In this document: one piece after another, positions 1 to 6,653 of the stretch | How positions within the stretch are numbered: position 1 is the stretch's first letter | Layout: each line of letters begins with the position of its first letter | Assembly (NCBI GenBank): GCA_003131985.1 | Contig: PKWH01000180.1 | Location: forward strand, 14,935 to 23,695 | DNA: 8,761 nucleotides | DNA from: Acidobacteriota bacterium | GTDB taxonomy: Bacteria; Acidobacteriota; Terriglobia; Acidiferrales; UBA7541 | Direction of reading: 5' to 3' | Made by a program: the position numbers and the translations under genes | Notes under the pieces: model-generated | What the model was told of the DNA's origin: nothing | The model's database searches: none | The model's input: the letters and a program-made list of their open reading frames with translations, nothing else

Positions 1-447
1 GCCACGGCCGGGACGAAGGAAAAAGTGATAAAGGGGAAAGAACTCGGCGCGGATTCCATGATCCTGCATTCGGAGAATGACATCGCGGAGGAAGTGAAGC
101 GCATGAGCAATCGCCGCGGGGTGGACGTCGTGTTCGAGCACGTGGGACAAGCCACCTGGGATCAGAGCCTGCGAAGCCTCGCGCCTGGCGGACGGCTGGT
201 GACTTGCGGCGCGACGACAGGGTACGACGCGAAGATCGATTTGCGGTTCCTGTTCGTGCGGCAGCTTTCGATACTGGGGTCGTTCATGGGAAGCAAGGCT
301 GAATTGTTTAGCGCGCTGGAGCTTTTCCGGCGAGGGCTGCTGAAGCCGATAATCGATGTGGTGCTGCCGCTGGAAAAGTGCGCGGAAGCGCATGCGCGCC
401 TGGAGAATCGCGAGCAGTTCGGGAAGATTGTGCTGCGGGTAGCATAA
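1..447 (+). CDS. zinc-type alcohol dehydrogenase / quinone oxidoreductase, C-terminal part (partial at window edge)
   Basis: Frame 1 is open from the first base to the TAA at 445-447, giving 148 residues with no start in view; the GTG at 25 is internal, since the frame continues upstream in family-like sequence. This is the second half of a medium-chain dehydrogenase/reductase, whose members are usually about 320-350 residues. Visible features are the LGAD stretch typical of the NAD(P)-binding Rossmann fold, then VDVVFEHVG, then APGGRLVTCGATTG, the usual last Rossmann strand and turn. A C-terminal helical region follows with ELFRRGLLKPIID and the closing EQFGKIVLRVA. These enzymes carry out NAD(P)H-linked oxidation or reduction of alcohols, aldehydes or quinones in the cytoplasm. 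The substrate cannot be told from this half. The zinc-ligand region lies outside the window, so true zinc dependence is not shown. It converges on the permease gene with only 12 nt between stop codons. Confidence 0.88.
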   Translation, partial: ATAGTKEKVIKGKELGADSMILHSENDIAEEVKRMSNRRGVDVVFEHVGQATWDQSLRSLAPGGRLVTCGATTGYDAKIDLRFLFVRQLSILGSFMGSKAELFSALELFRRGLLKPIIDVVLPLEKCAEAHARLENREQFGKIVLRVA

Positions 448-472
448 CGGGAATCCGCGTTATTCGTAACGT
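444..472. terminator. overlapping inverted repeats between two convergent genes (weak terminator candidate)
   Basis: ATAACG (444-449) and CGTTAT (458-463) form a perfect 6-bp inverted repeat that contains both facing TAA stop codons. The same CGTTA (458-462) can instead pair with TAACG (467-471) around a TTCG tetraloop, with an extra G-T pair outside it. So there are two mutually exclusive hairpins. Neither is followed by a T-tract on either strand, so this is not a classical intrinsic terminator. A bidirectional or factor-assisted terminator in the 12-nt gap is possible. The position is suggestive; the function is inferred. Confidence 0.25.
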
Positions 473-2910
473 AGCGCGATGATGGGGTCCACGCGCATCG
501 CCCGGCGTGCTGGGATGTAGCACGCGGCGAGGGCCACGCCCGTTAGCACGACCGCCACTACCACGAATGTCGCCGGATCAGTCACGCTGACGCCATACAG
601 CACGCTGCTCATCAATCGCGTCAAGCCAAGCGCCGCTGCGAGCCCGACCCCCACGCCGATCAACGCCGTCTTCGTTCCTTCGCCGAGCACCATGATCAAC
701 ACGTGGCTCGGCTGCGCCCCTAGTGCCATTCGAATCCCAATCTCGTGCGTTCGTTGGCCCACCAAGTAAGAGATCACGCTATAGACTCCGACGCTCGAAA
801 GCACCAGCGCCAACGCCGCAAACACGCCTAGGAGCGCCATCGAAAACCGCTTGTCGGCAAGTGACCGCGAAATCAGATCCTCGTAACTGTGGGGCTCGTA
901 CACCACTTCCTGACTGTTCATCTCCGCCACTTTGCTGCGAATCGGTTGCACAAGTGAAAGTGGCGGAATTCCCACCGAGCGGATCAGCACTCCGGTGCTA
1001 TTTCCGGCGCGCGACATATATCTGTCCGGGATCTGCATGTAAGGAATGTAAAACTGTGCGTGCACATTAATCTTGTCATCCAGCCCCCAATGCTTTACGT
1101 GTCCAACGATCCCGACAATCTCGACAGGCTTTCCGATGAAGGGGTCGACGATGCTCCGTCCGATCGGATCTTCGTGCGGGAAGTATTTCTCTGCCAAGTC
1201 CTCGTCGATTACTGTGACCAGCGGTGAGCGCTCGTCGTCCCGCCCCGTGAAAAAACGCCCGCGCTTCAGCGGAATTCCCATTACTTTCAGATAGTCAGGC
1301 TCGACCTCGTACCAGAGTCCGTAGGGCATGTCGCTCTCACGCGCCGGCTTGGGCTGCCCTTCAATCCAGAACGGATCTTCGGAATCACCGTACATGGGGA
1401 CTCCGCCGCGCTGCAAGGACACCGCTTCGATTCCCGGAACTTTCGCAATCTCATCGTGCAAGCGGCGAAGGTCCGCGCGTATAGCGTCTGGATTTTTAGC
1501 GGAAGTCGCAGGCGGCATTGCCACCTGGAAAAATAAGACGTTCTTTGGGTTGAAGCCGGGATTAACACTCCATAGGCTCCCCAGGCTGCGAAGCATCAAT
1601 CCCGCGCCGACGAGCAGCACCAGCGCCAACGCCATTTCCACGATCACCAAGACGCTTTGCGCCCGGCTTCGCGCGCCGCTCACACTGCGCCCTCCTTCTT
1701 TTAATGTATCCTGCAGGCGCGGCTTCATCAGTCTCAGCGCCGGAGCAAGTCCAAAGAAAATTCCGGACAGCACCGAAATGGCAAGAGTGAAAATCATCAC
1801 GCGGCTGTCCAGCCGAATTTCCTCGGCGCGCGGCAGACTCTCCGGCAGCAATCCGAGTGCGGCTTGCGTTCCCCAACTCGCGATGAACAAACCGAGGGCG
1901 CCGCCGAACAGCGACAGCAGCACGTTTTCGGTCAAAAGCTGCCTGATCACGCGGAGCTTTCCGGCACCCAGCGCCGCGCGAATGGCAAACTCACGCGCGC
2001 GCTGCATTGACCGGGCCAGCGAGAGGTTTGCCACGTTCACGCAAGCGATCAGCAGCACAAAAAATACTGCCGCCAGCAACACCAAGAGATACGGCCGCAC
2101 ATCGCCAACAATCTTTTCCTTCAGCGAAACAACGGTTGCACGCGTATTCGAATCCACATCCGGATAAGCCACCGCGAGATTTTGCGTTACGCGTTCCATG
2201 TCCGCGCGCGCCTGTTCGAGCGTGACCCCGGGCTTCAGCCGCGCCACAGCGTCCATGCCCATCCCCACGTCGCGCTGATGAAATATCACGTCGTTCCACT
2301 GCCCAATCGGAACATATATATCGCTGGTTCGAAAATTCTGCATGTAGAGATGGAAGCTGGCCGGCACCACACCTACTATCGTGTAGCTCGTGCCGTTGAG
2401 CGTCAAAGTTTTGCCAACCACGTCAGGCGAGGAGCCAAATTGTGACTTCCACATTCCACCGCTGATCATCACCTCAGGTTTTCCGCCCAGGACATCTTGC
2501 TGCGGATCAAAATCCCGGCCCATCACCGGACTTACGCCGAGCGTCGGAAAGAAATTCGCGGAGACCATCACTCCATCTACTCGCTGCGGCTCTCCGAGTC
2601 CACTCAAGCTGAAATCATCCGGGCGGAAAGCAGCGACGGATTGAAATGTCTGATTGTCCTGCTGCCAATCGAGAAAATTCGGATACGATATCGAGCTGTA
2701 CTCGAATTGCGGTTTGTGCTGATACAGCGTGACCAGACGGTCGGCCTGTGGAAATCGCAGCGGCTCCAACAAGACTCCGTTCACCAACGAAAAAAGCGCT
2801 GTGTTCGCACCAATGCCGAGCGCGAGCGTCGCAATAGCGACAAGCGTGAACCCGGGACTCCGCAGCAGTACTCGCAACCCAAATCGCAAATCACTCCAAA
2901 ACGCTTCCAT
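460..2910 (-). CDS. acidobacterial duplicated orphan permease (MacB/FtsX-type ABC transporter permease, ADOP family)
   Basis: The 816-residue protein has the fused double FtsX architecture. An N-terminal membrane helix lies at about 21-48 (RSPGFTLVAIATLALGIGAN is the characteristic lead-in). A MacB-type periplasmic domain covers about 50-265, and three helices at 274-299, 326-354 and 370-392 form the first FtsX domain. A linker helix at 415-446 is followed by a second periplasmic domain at about 450-680 and a second FtsX domain with helices at 690-717, 736-768 and 779-803. The two halves carry matching cytoplasmic motifs, REFAIRAALGAG (306-317) and HEIGIRMALGAQ (722-733), which supports internal duplication. 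ATG at 2908-2910 is preceded by GGAGG (plus-strand 2917-2921) at 6 nt. MacB-like permeases act as mechanotransmission proteins in export or envelope processes with a separate ATPase; none is encoded next door, hence 'orphan'. The substrate is unknown. Length and ending (DPIIALRYE) are typical, and no damage is visible. Confidence 0.93.
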   Translation of the reverse strand: MEAFWSDLRFGLRVLLRSPGFTLVAIATLALGIGANTALFSLVNGVLLEPLRFPQADRLVTLYQHKPQFEYSSISYPNFLDWQQDNQTFQSVAAFRPDDFSLSGLGEPQRVDGVMVSANFFPTLGVSPVMGRDFDPQQDVLGGKPEVMISGGMWKSQFGSSPDVVGKTLTLNGTSYTIVGVVPASFHLYMQNFRTSDIYVPIGQWNDVIFHQRDVGMGMDAVARLKPGVTLEQARADMERVTQNLAVAYPDVDSNTRATVVSLKEKIVGDVRPYLLVLLAAVFFVLLIACVNVANLSLARSMQRAREFAIRAALGAGKLRVIRQLLTENVLLSLFGGALGLFIASWGTQAALGLLPESLPRAEEIRLDSRVMIFTLAISVLSGIFFGLAPALRLMKPRLQDTLKEGGRSVSGARSRAQSVLVIVEMALALVLLVGAGLMLRSLGSLWSVNPGFNPKNVLFFQVAMPPATSAKNPDAIRADLRRLHDEIAKVPGIEAVSLQRGGVPMYGDSEDPFWIEGQPKPARESDMPYGLWYEVEPDYLKVMGIPLKRGRFFTGRDDERSPLVTVIDEDLAEKYFPHEDPIGRSIVDPFIGKPVEIVGIVGHVKHWGLDDKINVHAQFYIPYMQIPDRYMSRAGNSTGVLIRSVGIPPLSLVQPIRSKVAEMNSQEVVYEPHSYEDLISRSLADKRFSMALLGVFAALALVLSSVGVYSVISYLVGQRTHEIGIRMALGAQPSHVLIMVLGEGTKTALIGVGVGLAAALGLTRLMSSVLYGVSVTDPATFVVVAVVLTGVALAACYIPARRAMRVDPIIALRYE

Positions 2911-3137
2911 GCGCAGCCTCCATCCGGCTCATCCCACTCAGTCCTATGGCAGTTTGGATGCCAAGGTCGGGACGGCAGTGACCGCCTAAGTGAACCAAAG
3001 ACAGAGTTTGGGTTTCAGACCAACCAGCCGCCGATAGCCGAATGGTCGATTTTGGGATTTGACACTCGCTGCCGGTCACTTCGCGCGCAGGCGACATATC
3101 GCAGAATGCTGTATCTTAGTTCGAGAGGGAGGCGTGC

Positions 3138-3599
3138 ATGCTGAACGGTTATGAGCCGGAAACGAAGCCGATGTCGCCGAATCGAAAGTTGTGGCTCGCG
3201 TTTTCGGCGGCTCTGCTGATCGTGCTGAGTTATGTGGGCTGGATTTTTTACTCGCGGTGGCACGAAAATCGAGCCATCAATCAGGAAGTGACGGCGGAGC
3301 GGACAGAGAAGGATCAACGCAACGCGGCTGCAACCGTGGAGACTTTGGGAGGCAGCGAGTTCAAGATCATCAGCTTTTACGCTTCACCGGGCTTGATTCA
3401 TCGCGGCGACGAAGTGACGATGTGCTACGGCGTGTCGAACGCGAAGTCGGTGAGCATCGATCCGCCGATCGGGGAAACGTGGCCGTCGGTGAATCGCTGC
3501 ATGCAGATCACTCCGAAGAAAACAACGAAGTACACGTTTACCGCCGACGATGGGAAGGGAAGTACGAAGACGGCTGAACTGACGATTGAAGTGAAGTGA
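3138..3599 (+). CDS. membrane-anchored protein with Ig-like extracytoplasmic domain
   Basis: The 153-residue product starts at an ATG preceded by GGGAGG (3127-3132) with a 5-nt spacer, which favours this start over the in-frame ATG at residue 12. Residues 1-17 are short and basic toward the end (SPNRK). Residues 18-38 form one hydrophobic helix, and 39-70 are a charged, probably helical linker. Residues 75-153 form a compact beta-rich domain with alternating hydrophobic strands ending in TAELTIEVK. It contains two cysteines, Cys96 (MCYGVSNA) and Cys121 (NRCMQITP), spaced as a likely intradomain disulphide. The layout is N-in, C-out, with the Ig-like domain outside the cytoplasm. I recognise this short domain (FYASPG..RGD..CYGV.NA..V.I.P) as recurring in acidobacterial proteins; its role is unknown. 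It is divergent from the permease gene across 227 nt, and the next plus-strand gene starts 94 nt later. Confidence 0.8.
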   Translation: MLNGYEPETKPMSPNRKLWLAFSAALLIVLSYVGWIFYSRWHENRAINQEVTAERTEKDQRNAAATVETLGGSEFKIISFYASPGLIHRGDEVTMCYGVSNAKSVSIDPPIGETWPSVNRCMQITPKKTTKYTFTADDGKGSTKTAELTIEVK

Positions 3600-3693
3600 C
3601 CCAGCGGGACGACACTAGCCACTCTTAAACGAATTACACATGGTCGCGCAACGCGGCCGGTCACACTCGCACCAAGCTTTAATTCGTGGCAGC

Positions 3694-4032
3694 ATGGCGA
3701 TTATGACTACCATACTGCTGCTGACCTGCTCCAATATTTTTATGACTTTTGCGTGGTACGGGCATCTGAAATACCGCCAGGTGCCTCTGTTCAAGGTTAT
3801 CGTGATTAGCTGGCTGATTGCGTTCCTTGAATACTGCTTCCAAGTGCCGGCCAACCGGATCGGCTCGTACGAGTTCACGGCAGTCCAGCTTAAAACGATA
3901 CAAGAAGTGATATCGCTAACCGTGTTTTCAGTGTTCGCGGTCTTGTATTTAGGCGAAAAACTAAAATGGAACTACCTGGTAGGTTTTGGGTTAATAGTAA
4001 GTGCGGTTTTCGTGATCTTCAAGAAATGGTGA
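3694..4032 (+). CDS. DMT family small membrane protein (DUF486-like)
   Basis: From ATG 3694 the protein has 112 residues, the usual family length of about 110-118. The conserved blocks are NIFMTFAWYGHLK, ISWLIAFLEYC, QVPANRIG, QLKTIQEVI, and YLGEKLKWNYLVGF near the end. Four hydrophobic segments are visible, at about 3-20, 31-48, 67-85 and 92-109, consistent with a small drug/metabolite-transporter-superfamily fold. The transported substrate of this family is not established. An in-frame ATG at 3640 would add 18 polar residues (MVAQRGRSHSHQ...) that do not look like family sequence, so 3694 is preferred; 3703 (second Met) is also possible. None of these starts has a good Shine-Dalgarno sequence. 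It is followed 31 nt later by the next gene on the same strand, so co-transcription is possible. Confidence 0.85.
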   Translation: MAIMTTILLLTCSNIFMTFAWYGHLKYRQVPLFKVIVISWLIAFLEYCFQVPANRIGSYEFTAVQLKTIQEVISLTVFSVFAVLYLGEKLKWNYLVGFGLIVSAVFVIFKKW

Positions 4033-4063
4033 TCACGAGCGATCAGAGAGACGAGGATAAGCG

Positions 4064-4855
4064 ATGAAGAGGCTATTTTGGATCGGGTTGCTGGCGGCAA
4101 TGCTGACGCCTGCGCGGGTGATGGCGCAAAGCGCGTTTGACGGAACCTGGAAGATTGATCTGAACCAGACGCAACTGCCCGCGAAGCCTGGCGTATATCT
4201 GTTGCAGAATGGGACTTATCACTGCCGAACTTGCATCCCGCCAATCGACGTGCGGGCTGATGGCCTGGACCACCGGGTTGCCGGAGATTCGTGCTACGAC
4301 ACGGTGAATATCAATGTGTTGGACGATCGCACGGTTCAGGAAACGGACAAAAGTAAGGGAAAGATAGTGCATACCGAAAAGATAACCGTCGCGCCGAGCG
4401 GGAACACGGCCACTTGGGAATTTGCCGATAGTTGTGACGCGAACGGCGAAGAGGTCACCTGGAAGCAGATCTCGGTGCGCGTGACGAAGGGACCACTTGG
4501 ATCGCATCCGATTTCGGGTTCGTGGAGAGCTATGAGGATCGTGAATTCGTCGGAGAACGGGCTTACTGCGACAATGAAGCTGGAAGGAGATACTTTTAGT
4601 TTCATGGATTCCACCGGGCAGAGTTATACGGCGGTATTGGATGGGCCGGACGTGCCGTTCAAGGGTGACGCCGGCAATACCACGGTATCGGTGAAGCGCG
4701 TTGCTGACGACACGATCGAGGAAACTGATAAGCGCGCGGGGAAGGTGGTGAGTGTGACGCGCTTCACGGTCTCTGCTGACGGCAAGACGCTGAACGTTTC
4801 GATCAGCGACAAATTACAGGGAAGCTCCATGCATTTTGTGGCGGCGAAGCAATAG
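4064..4855 (+). CDS. secreted two-repeat beta-rich protein, function unknown
   Basis: The 263-residue product starts at ATG 4064, with GAGG (4053-4056) 7 nt upstream. Residues 1-21 are a Sec signal peptide: basic MKR, a hydrophobic core, then VMA before Gln22. The mature part contains two related units of about 110-120 residues, roughly 25-140 and 150-260. Each opens with a GTW/GSW element (27-29, 152-154) and closes with a matching block: DDRTVQETDKSKGKIVHTEK (87-106) aligns with DDTIEETDKRAGKVVSVTRF (215-234), followed by a SGNTATW / DGKTLNV strand. This looks like duplication of one lipocalin-like or beta-barrel-like domain. All four cysteines (54, 57, 77, 124) are in or next to the first unit, including a CxxC; the second unit has none. 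The role is unknown; the likely location is the periplasm or cell surface. Similar proteins occur in Acidobacteriota as far as I recall. Confidence 0.8.
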   Translation: MKRLFWIGLLAAMLTPARVMAQSAFDGTWKIDLNQTQLPAKPGVYLLQNGTYHCRTCIPPIDVRADGLDHRVAGDSCYDTVNINVLDDRTVQETDKSKGKIVHTEKITVAPSGNTATWEFADSCDANGEEVTWKQISVRVTKGPLGSHPISGSWRAMRIVNSSENGLTATMKLEGDTFSFMDSTGQSYTAVLDGPDVPFKGDAGNTTVSVKRVADDTIEETDKRAGKVVSVTRFTVSADGKTLNVSISDKLQGSSMHFVAAKQ

Positions 4856-4890
4856 ACCGGAGTATTTGAACCGGCGAGGCTGGGGCTACT

Positions 4891-5004
4891 TCAAAATATC
4901 AAATTTCCAACCAGAACCAGCGCGAGAGCCAGAACGGTTCCGGTCAGAATAGCCAATAGCAACCAATTCCGAAGTTGAGGGCGGGACTTGGGCATCCCCA
5001 ACAT
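4891..5004 (-). CDS. possible small single-helix membrane protein (low confidence)
   Basis: On the minus strand a frame ending at TGA (4891-4893) encodes a short basic stretch, MPKSRPQLRN, followed by a strong hydrophobic segment of about 20 residues (WLLLAILTGTVLALALVLVG) ending NLIF. This is the pattern of a small inner-membrane protein or a C-terminal anchor. The start is unclear. ATGs at 5004 and 4995 would give 37 or 34 residues, but the first has no ribosome-binding site and the second has only a G-rich stretch placed too close. The frame stays open to a GTG at 5154 (87 residues), with an upstream part that does not look like a conserved protein. It could be a real microprotein, a remnant of a larger gene, or chance. 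Confidence 0.27.
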   Translation of the reverse strand: MLGMPKSRPQLRNWLLLAILTGTVLALALVLVGNLIF

Positions 5005-5266
5005 GTGTACGGAGGGATCAGACTGATCAAAATAGCTCGCATGGTGCCGGTGTCTAGTTTCGTGTGCCATGCGGAAAATACTAGCACCGTATTGGGTAGT
5101 CGGCTGGCCATGTACCGTGGAAGTAAACACCGATGGCCCACAACGACTCGGCACGCGAGATTGTTTTTCTTTGAAGGTGTGCTGAACAGGACAGTTTTAG
5201 ATCTTCGCCTGGGGACATAGTGGTGCCTACCGTGATTTCAAAATGATGAATGCAGGAATCGCGGTC

Positions 5267-5271
5267 AGGAG
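5267..5271 (+). promoter_or_regulatory. ribosome binding site that decides the start of the next gene
   Basis: AGGAG lies 10 nt before the ATG at 5282. The longer in-frame starts at 5243 and 5246 have no purine-rich site before them and would put 13 extra residues ahead of a clear signal peptide. The site therefore supports 5282 as the start. Confidence 0.5.
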
Positions 5272-5281
5272 ACTCCCCTAT

Positions 5282-5551
5282 ATGCACCGTGCACGTCAAT
5301 TTGTGAGCGCGCTGTTTCTGACGGCGGCTCTTGCGGCAAGCGGATCGGTTGTAGCCGCTGCAACACCGCAGGAGGCTTCGGTCCGGGTCTACGACTCGAA
5401 TCATCATGACTACCACAATTGGGACGACCGCGAAGACCACGCCTATCGAGGTTACCTGGTAGAAAGGCACCAGGATTATCGCGCGTACGACAGACAGACG
5501 CACAGACAACAGGCCGCTTATTGGAACTGGCGCCACAGTCATCCAGATTAA
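5282..5551 (+). CDS. small secreted His/Tyr/Asp-rich protein, function unknown
   Basis: The 89-residue product (from ATG 5282) begins with a Sec signal peptide: basic MHRAR, a hydrophobic core (FVSALFLTAALAASGSVV), and probable cleavage after VAAA, just before TPQEA. The mature chain of about 60 residues is unusually rich in His, Tyr, Asp, Arg and Trp. It opens with VRVYDSNHHDYHNWDDRED, continues with regularly spaced Tyr-containing segments (HAYRGYLVERHQDYRAYD) and ends with AAYWNWRHSHPD. No cysteines remain after cleavage. Short proteins with the same flavour (DYHNW ... YRxY ... YWxWRHxHP) recur in acidobacterial genomes in my recollection, with no assigned function. The clustered His and Asp could bind metal, but that is inference. 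It lies 120 nt upstream of the next plus-strand gene. Confidence 0.72.
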   Translation: MHRARQFVSALFLTAALAASGSVVAAATPQEASVRVYDSNHHDYHNWDDREDHAYRGYLVERHQDYRAYDRQTHRQQAAYWNWRHSHPD

Positions 5552-5671
5552 GAGCACGGAAGACGTTTCGCAGCGCGACAGAGCCGATAGTCACATCGCT
5601 TGTTCGGAGGTCGGAGGAGCGGTGCGATTCGGTTTTGCGCGTGATTCGAAACGCCAGAGGAATATACGAAC

Positions 5672-6124
5672 ATGAAACGCCCTTTTGGTGTGACGATCAT
5701 CGCGGTGCTGGCGTTCTTTGGAGCGGCGATTCTGGCTCTGGGCGCGGCCGGTTTCTTTTTTGTCGCCTTCATGGGAATGACGGGTGGAGATTCAGGAGAT
5801 CCCGCGTCCGTGGCAATTGCGGGAATGGGAGTCGCGGGAGGATTTTCGCTCCTCGTGCTCGCCGGTGTCGCTGGCTGTCTGGCGATTGGGGTGCTGGAAT
5901 TGCGAGAATGGGCTCGAATCGTGTCCGTCGCATCTATTGCTGCGGGTATTGGATTTACAATTCTCAGCCTGTTCGCCGTCAGGAGATATGTGGTGCTTCC
6001 GGCTGTCCCGTCAATTTATTGCCATTTGCTGGTGGTGACGACGGCCGTCTGGATGCTTGCATACCTCTTGCTGCCTCGAGTGAAGCAGGTTTTTAGCGCG
6101 GTGACCGCGCGACCGGCACATTGA
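5672..6124 (+). CDS. four-helix integral membrane protein, function unknown
   Basis: The 150-residue product starts at ATG 5672; AGAGGA (5656-5661) lies about 10 nt upstream. Four hydrophobic segments are visible at about 5-36, 46-76, 82-103 and 108-135. The loop between the first two (GMTGGDSGDPAS) is glycine- and aspartate-rich. A short polar motif, LELREWARIVS, sits between helices two and three and looks like the most conserved part, since LELREWAR-type motifs recur in small bacterial membrane proteins of this shape. The chain ends with a basic tail (RVKQVFSAVTARPAH). There are no catalytic residues or transport signatures, so no function is assigned. It converges on the interrupted minus-strand gene with 38 nt between stop codons. 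Confidence 0.75.
   Translation: MKRPFGVTIIAVLAFFGAAILALGAAGFFFVAFMGMTGGDSGDPASVAIAGMGVAGGFSLLVLAGVAGCLAIGVLELREWARIVSVASIAAGIGFTILSLFAVRRYVVLPAVPSIYCHLLVVTTAVWMLAYLLLPRVKQVFSAVTARPAH
6096..6110. repeat. perfect GC-rich inverted repeat at the 3' end of the four-helix protein gene
   Basis: GCGCGGT (6096-6102) and ACCGCGC (6104-6110) are exact reverse complements around a single G, giving a 6-bp all-GC stem with a TGA loop. A T5 run (6090-6094) precedes it on the plus strand, so neither strand has the hairpin-then-T order of an intrinsic terminator. It lies in coding sequence (residues SAVTAR). It may pause or stabilise the 3' end of the transcript between two convergent genes; that role is inferred. 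Confidence 0.4.
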
Positions 6125-6162
6125 ACGGATCGCCCATTCAAGGCGTTCTACGCAGGAAATCG

Positions 6163-6633
6163 TTAATGGTTCTCTCGAATCTGTTGCGCTCGAAACCACG
6201 AACTTCTGAGATGGTCGAAACCGACGAATTTACGCCGCCCACCAAACAGAACGATATCTCGCATAAACACGAGACGCCGATTGAAGAAATTATATCGCTC
6301 AACATCAACAAGAATCATTCCCAAGCGCCTACTTATGCTCTCGATCTCATCCCAGGTGACATGTTTCCACCTGAAATATCTCTTGTAGCGAATTCCTCGA
6401 TCATCAGCAAAACCTTACACCACTTGGTGAGCTTGTGCAAAGGCACCCAACATCAGCGCACCGAAAATATACAGGAACGGAAAATCTCTGCCTTCGGTGT
6501 GGACGGCGGGATGGAAAAACAATGGCGGGATAAATAGGACTAAGAAAAAAAACACGACTACTTCCATAATTCGCGTGACGAGCCAGCTCGATTGGGACCC
6601 AATTATGAGATCGTCGTCCGTCACCAGCTCCAA
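6163..6633 (-). pseudogene. two-helix + PH-like-domain membrane protein interrupted by an in-frame TAA
   Basis: Reading the minus strand from TTG 6633, residues 1-72 contain two hydrophobic helices (about 20-41 and 51-68) separated by a short loop (HPAVHTEGRDF). At 6417-6415 there is a TAA. The same frame then stays open for 83 codons to the TAA at 6165-6163. This second half reads as a coherent domain: DDRGIRYKRYFRWKHVTWDE, then EIESI, a strand with RRLVFMRDIVLFGG, and a closing amphipathic helix (FDHLRSSWFRAQQIREN). It resembles bacterial PH-like domains that follow two membrane helices. The downstream half has no plausible start of its own; its first in-frame Met is mid-domain. I therefore read this as one gene of about 156 codons broken by a nonsense change. 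TTG is the first start after an upstream TAA, with AGG about 6 nt before it. Sequencing error is the main alternative. A plus-strand frame across the region looks like a shadow. Confidence 0.62.
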
Positions 6634-6653
6634 AACTTACCTAAATGGCAGTG

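Larger units (their letters stand above)
4856..5281. other. 426-nt stretch without a confident gene
   Basis: Between the secreted repeat protein and the small His/Tyr/Asp-rich protein no convincing plus-strand gene is present. A plus-strand frame at 4975-5220 has no family-like features. The only protein-like signal is a minus-strand hydrophobic segment near 4891-4970, listed separately as a low-confidence small gene. Short complementary CCGG elements flank AGTATTTGAA just after the stop codon (about 4857-4874), but no T-tract follows, so I do not call a terminator. Presumably the stretch holds the promoter of the gene at 5282; I could not identify one. Confidence 0.5.

Noticed and set aside
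1328..2167. 279-residue plus-strand open frame
   Set aside because: It is antisense to the well-recognised permease gene, its composition is Ser/Pro/Arg-rich, and no family features are seen. It is a shadow frame of the permease gene.
3059..3064. Perfect TTGACA upstream of the Ig-like protein gene
   Set aside because: No -10-like sequence lies 16-18 nt downstream. The nearest candidate, TATCTT at 3112, is far too distant to pair with it.
5081..5557. 158-residue minus-strand frame with a hydrophobic N-terminus
   Set aside because: It is antisense to the small His/Tyr-rich secreted protein. Its valine- and isoleucine-rich start is the complement of the Asp/His/Tyr codons there.
5419..6096. 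225-residue plus-strand open frame
   Set aside because: It overlaps two better-supported genes in another frame and is rich in Arg/Gly with no motif.
6415..6417. Programmed stop-codon readthrough or recoding at the in-frame TAA
   Set aside because: The context TAA-G is not a known leaky context. TAA is used as an ordinary stop elsewhere in the window (445-447 and 460-462), so recoding is unlikely. A nonsense change or base error is simpler.
6121..6537. 138-residue plus-strand open frame
   Set aside because: It lies opposite the minus-strand frame that shows membrane helices and a PH-like domain. Its own translation has no hydrophobic core, motif or ribosome-binding site.
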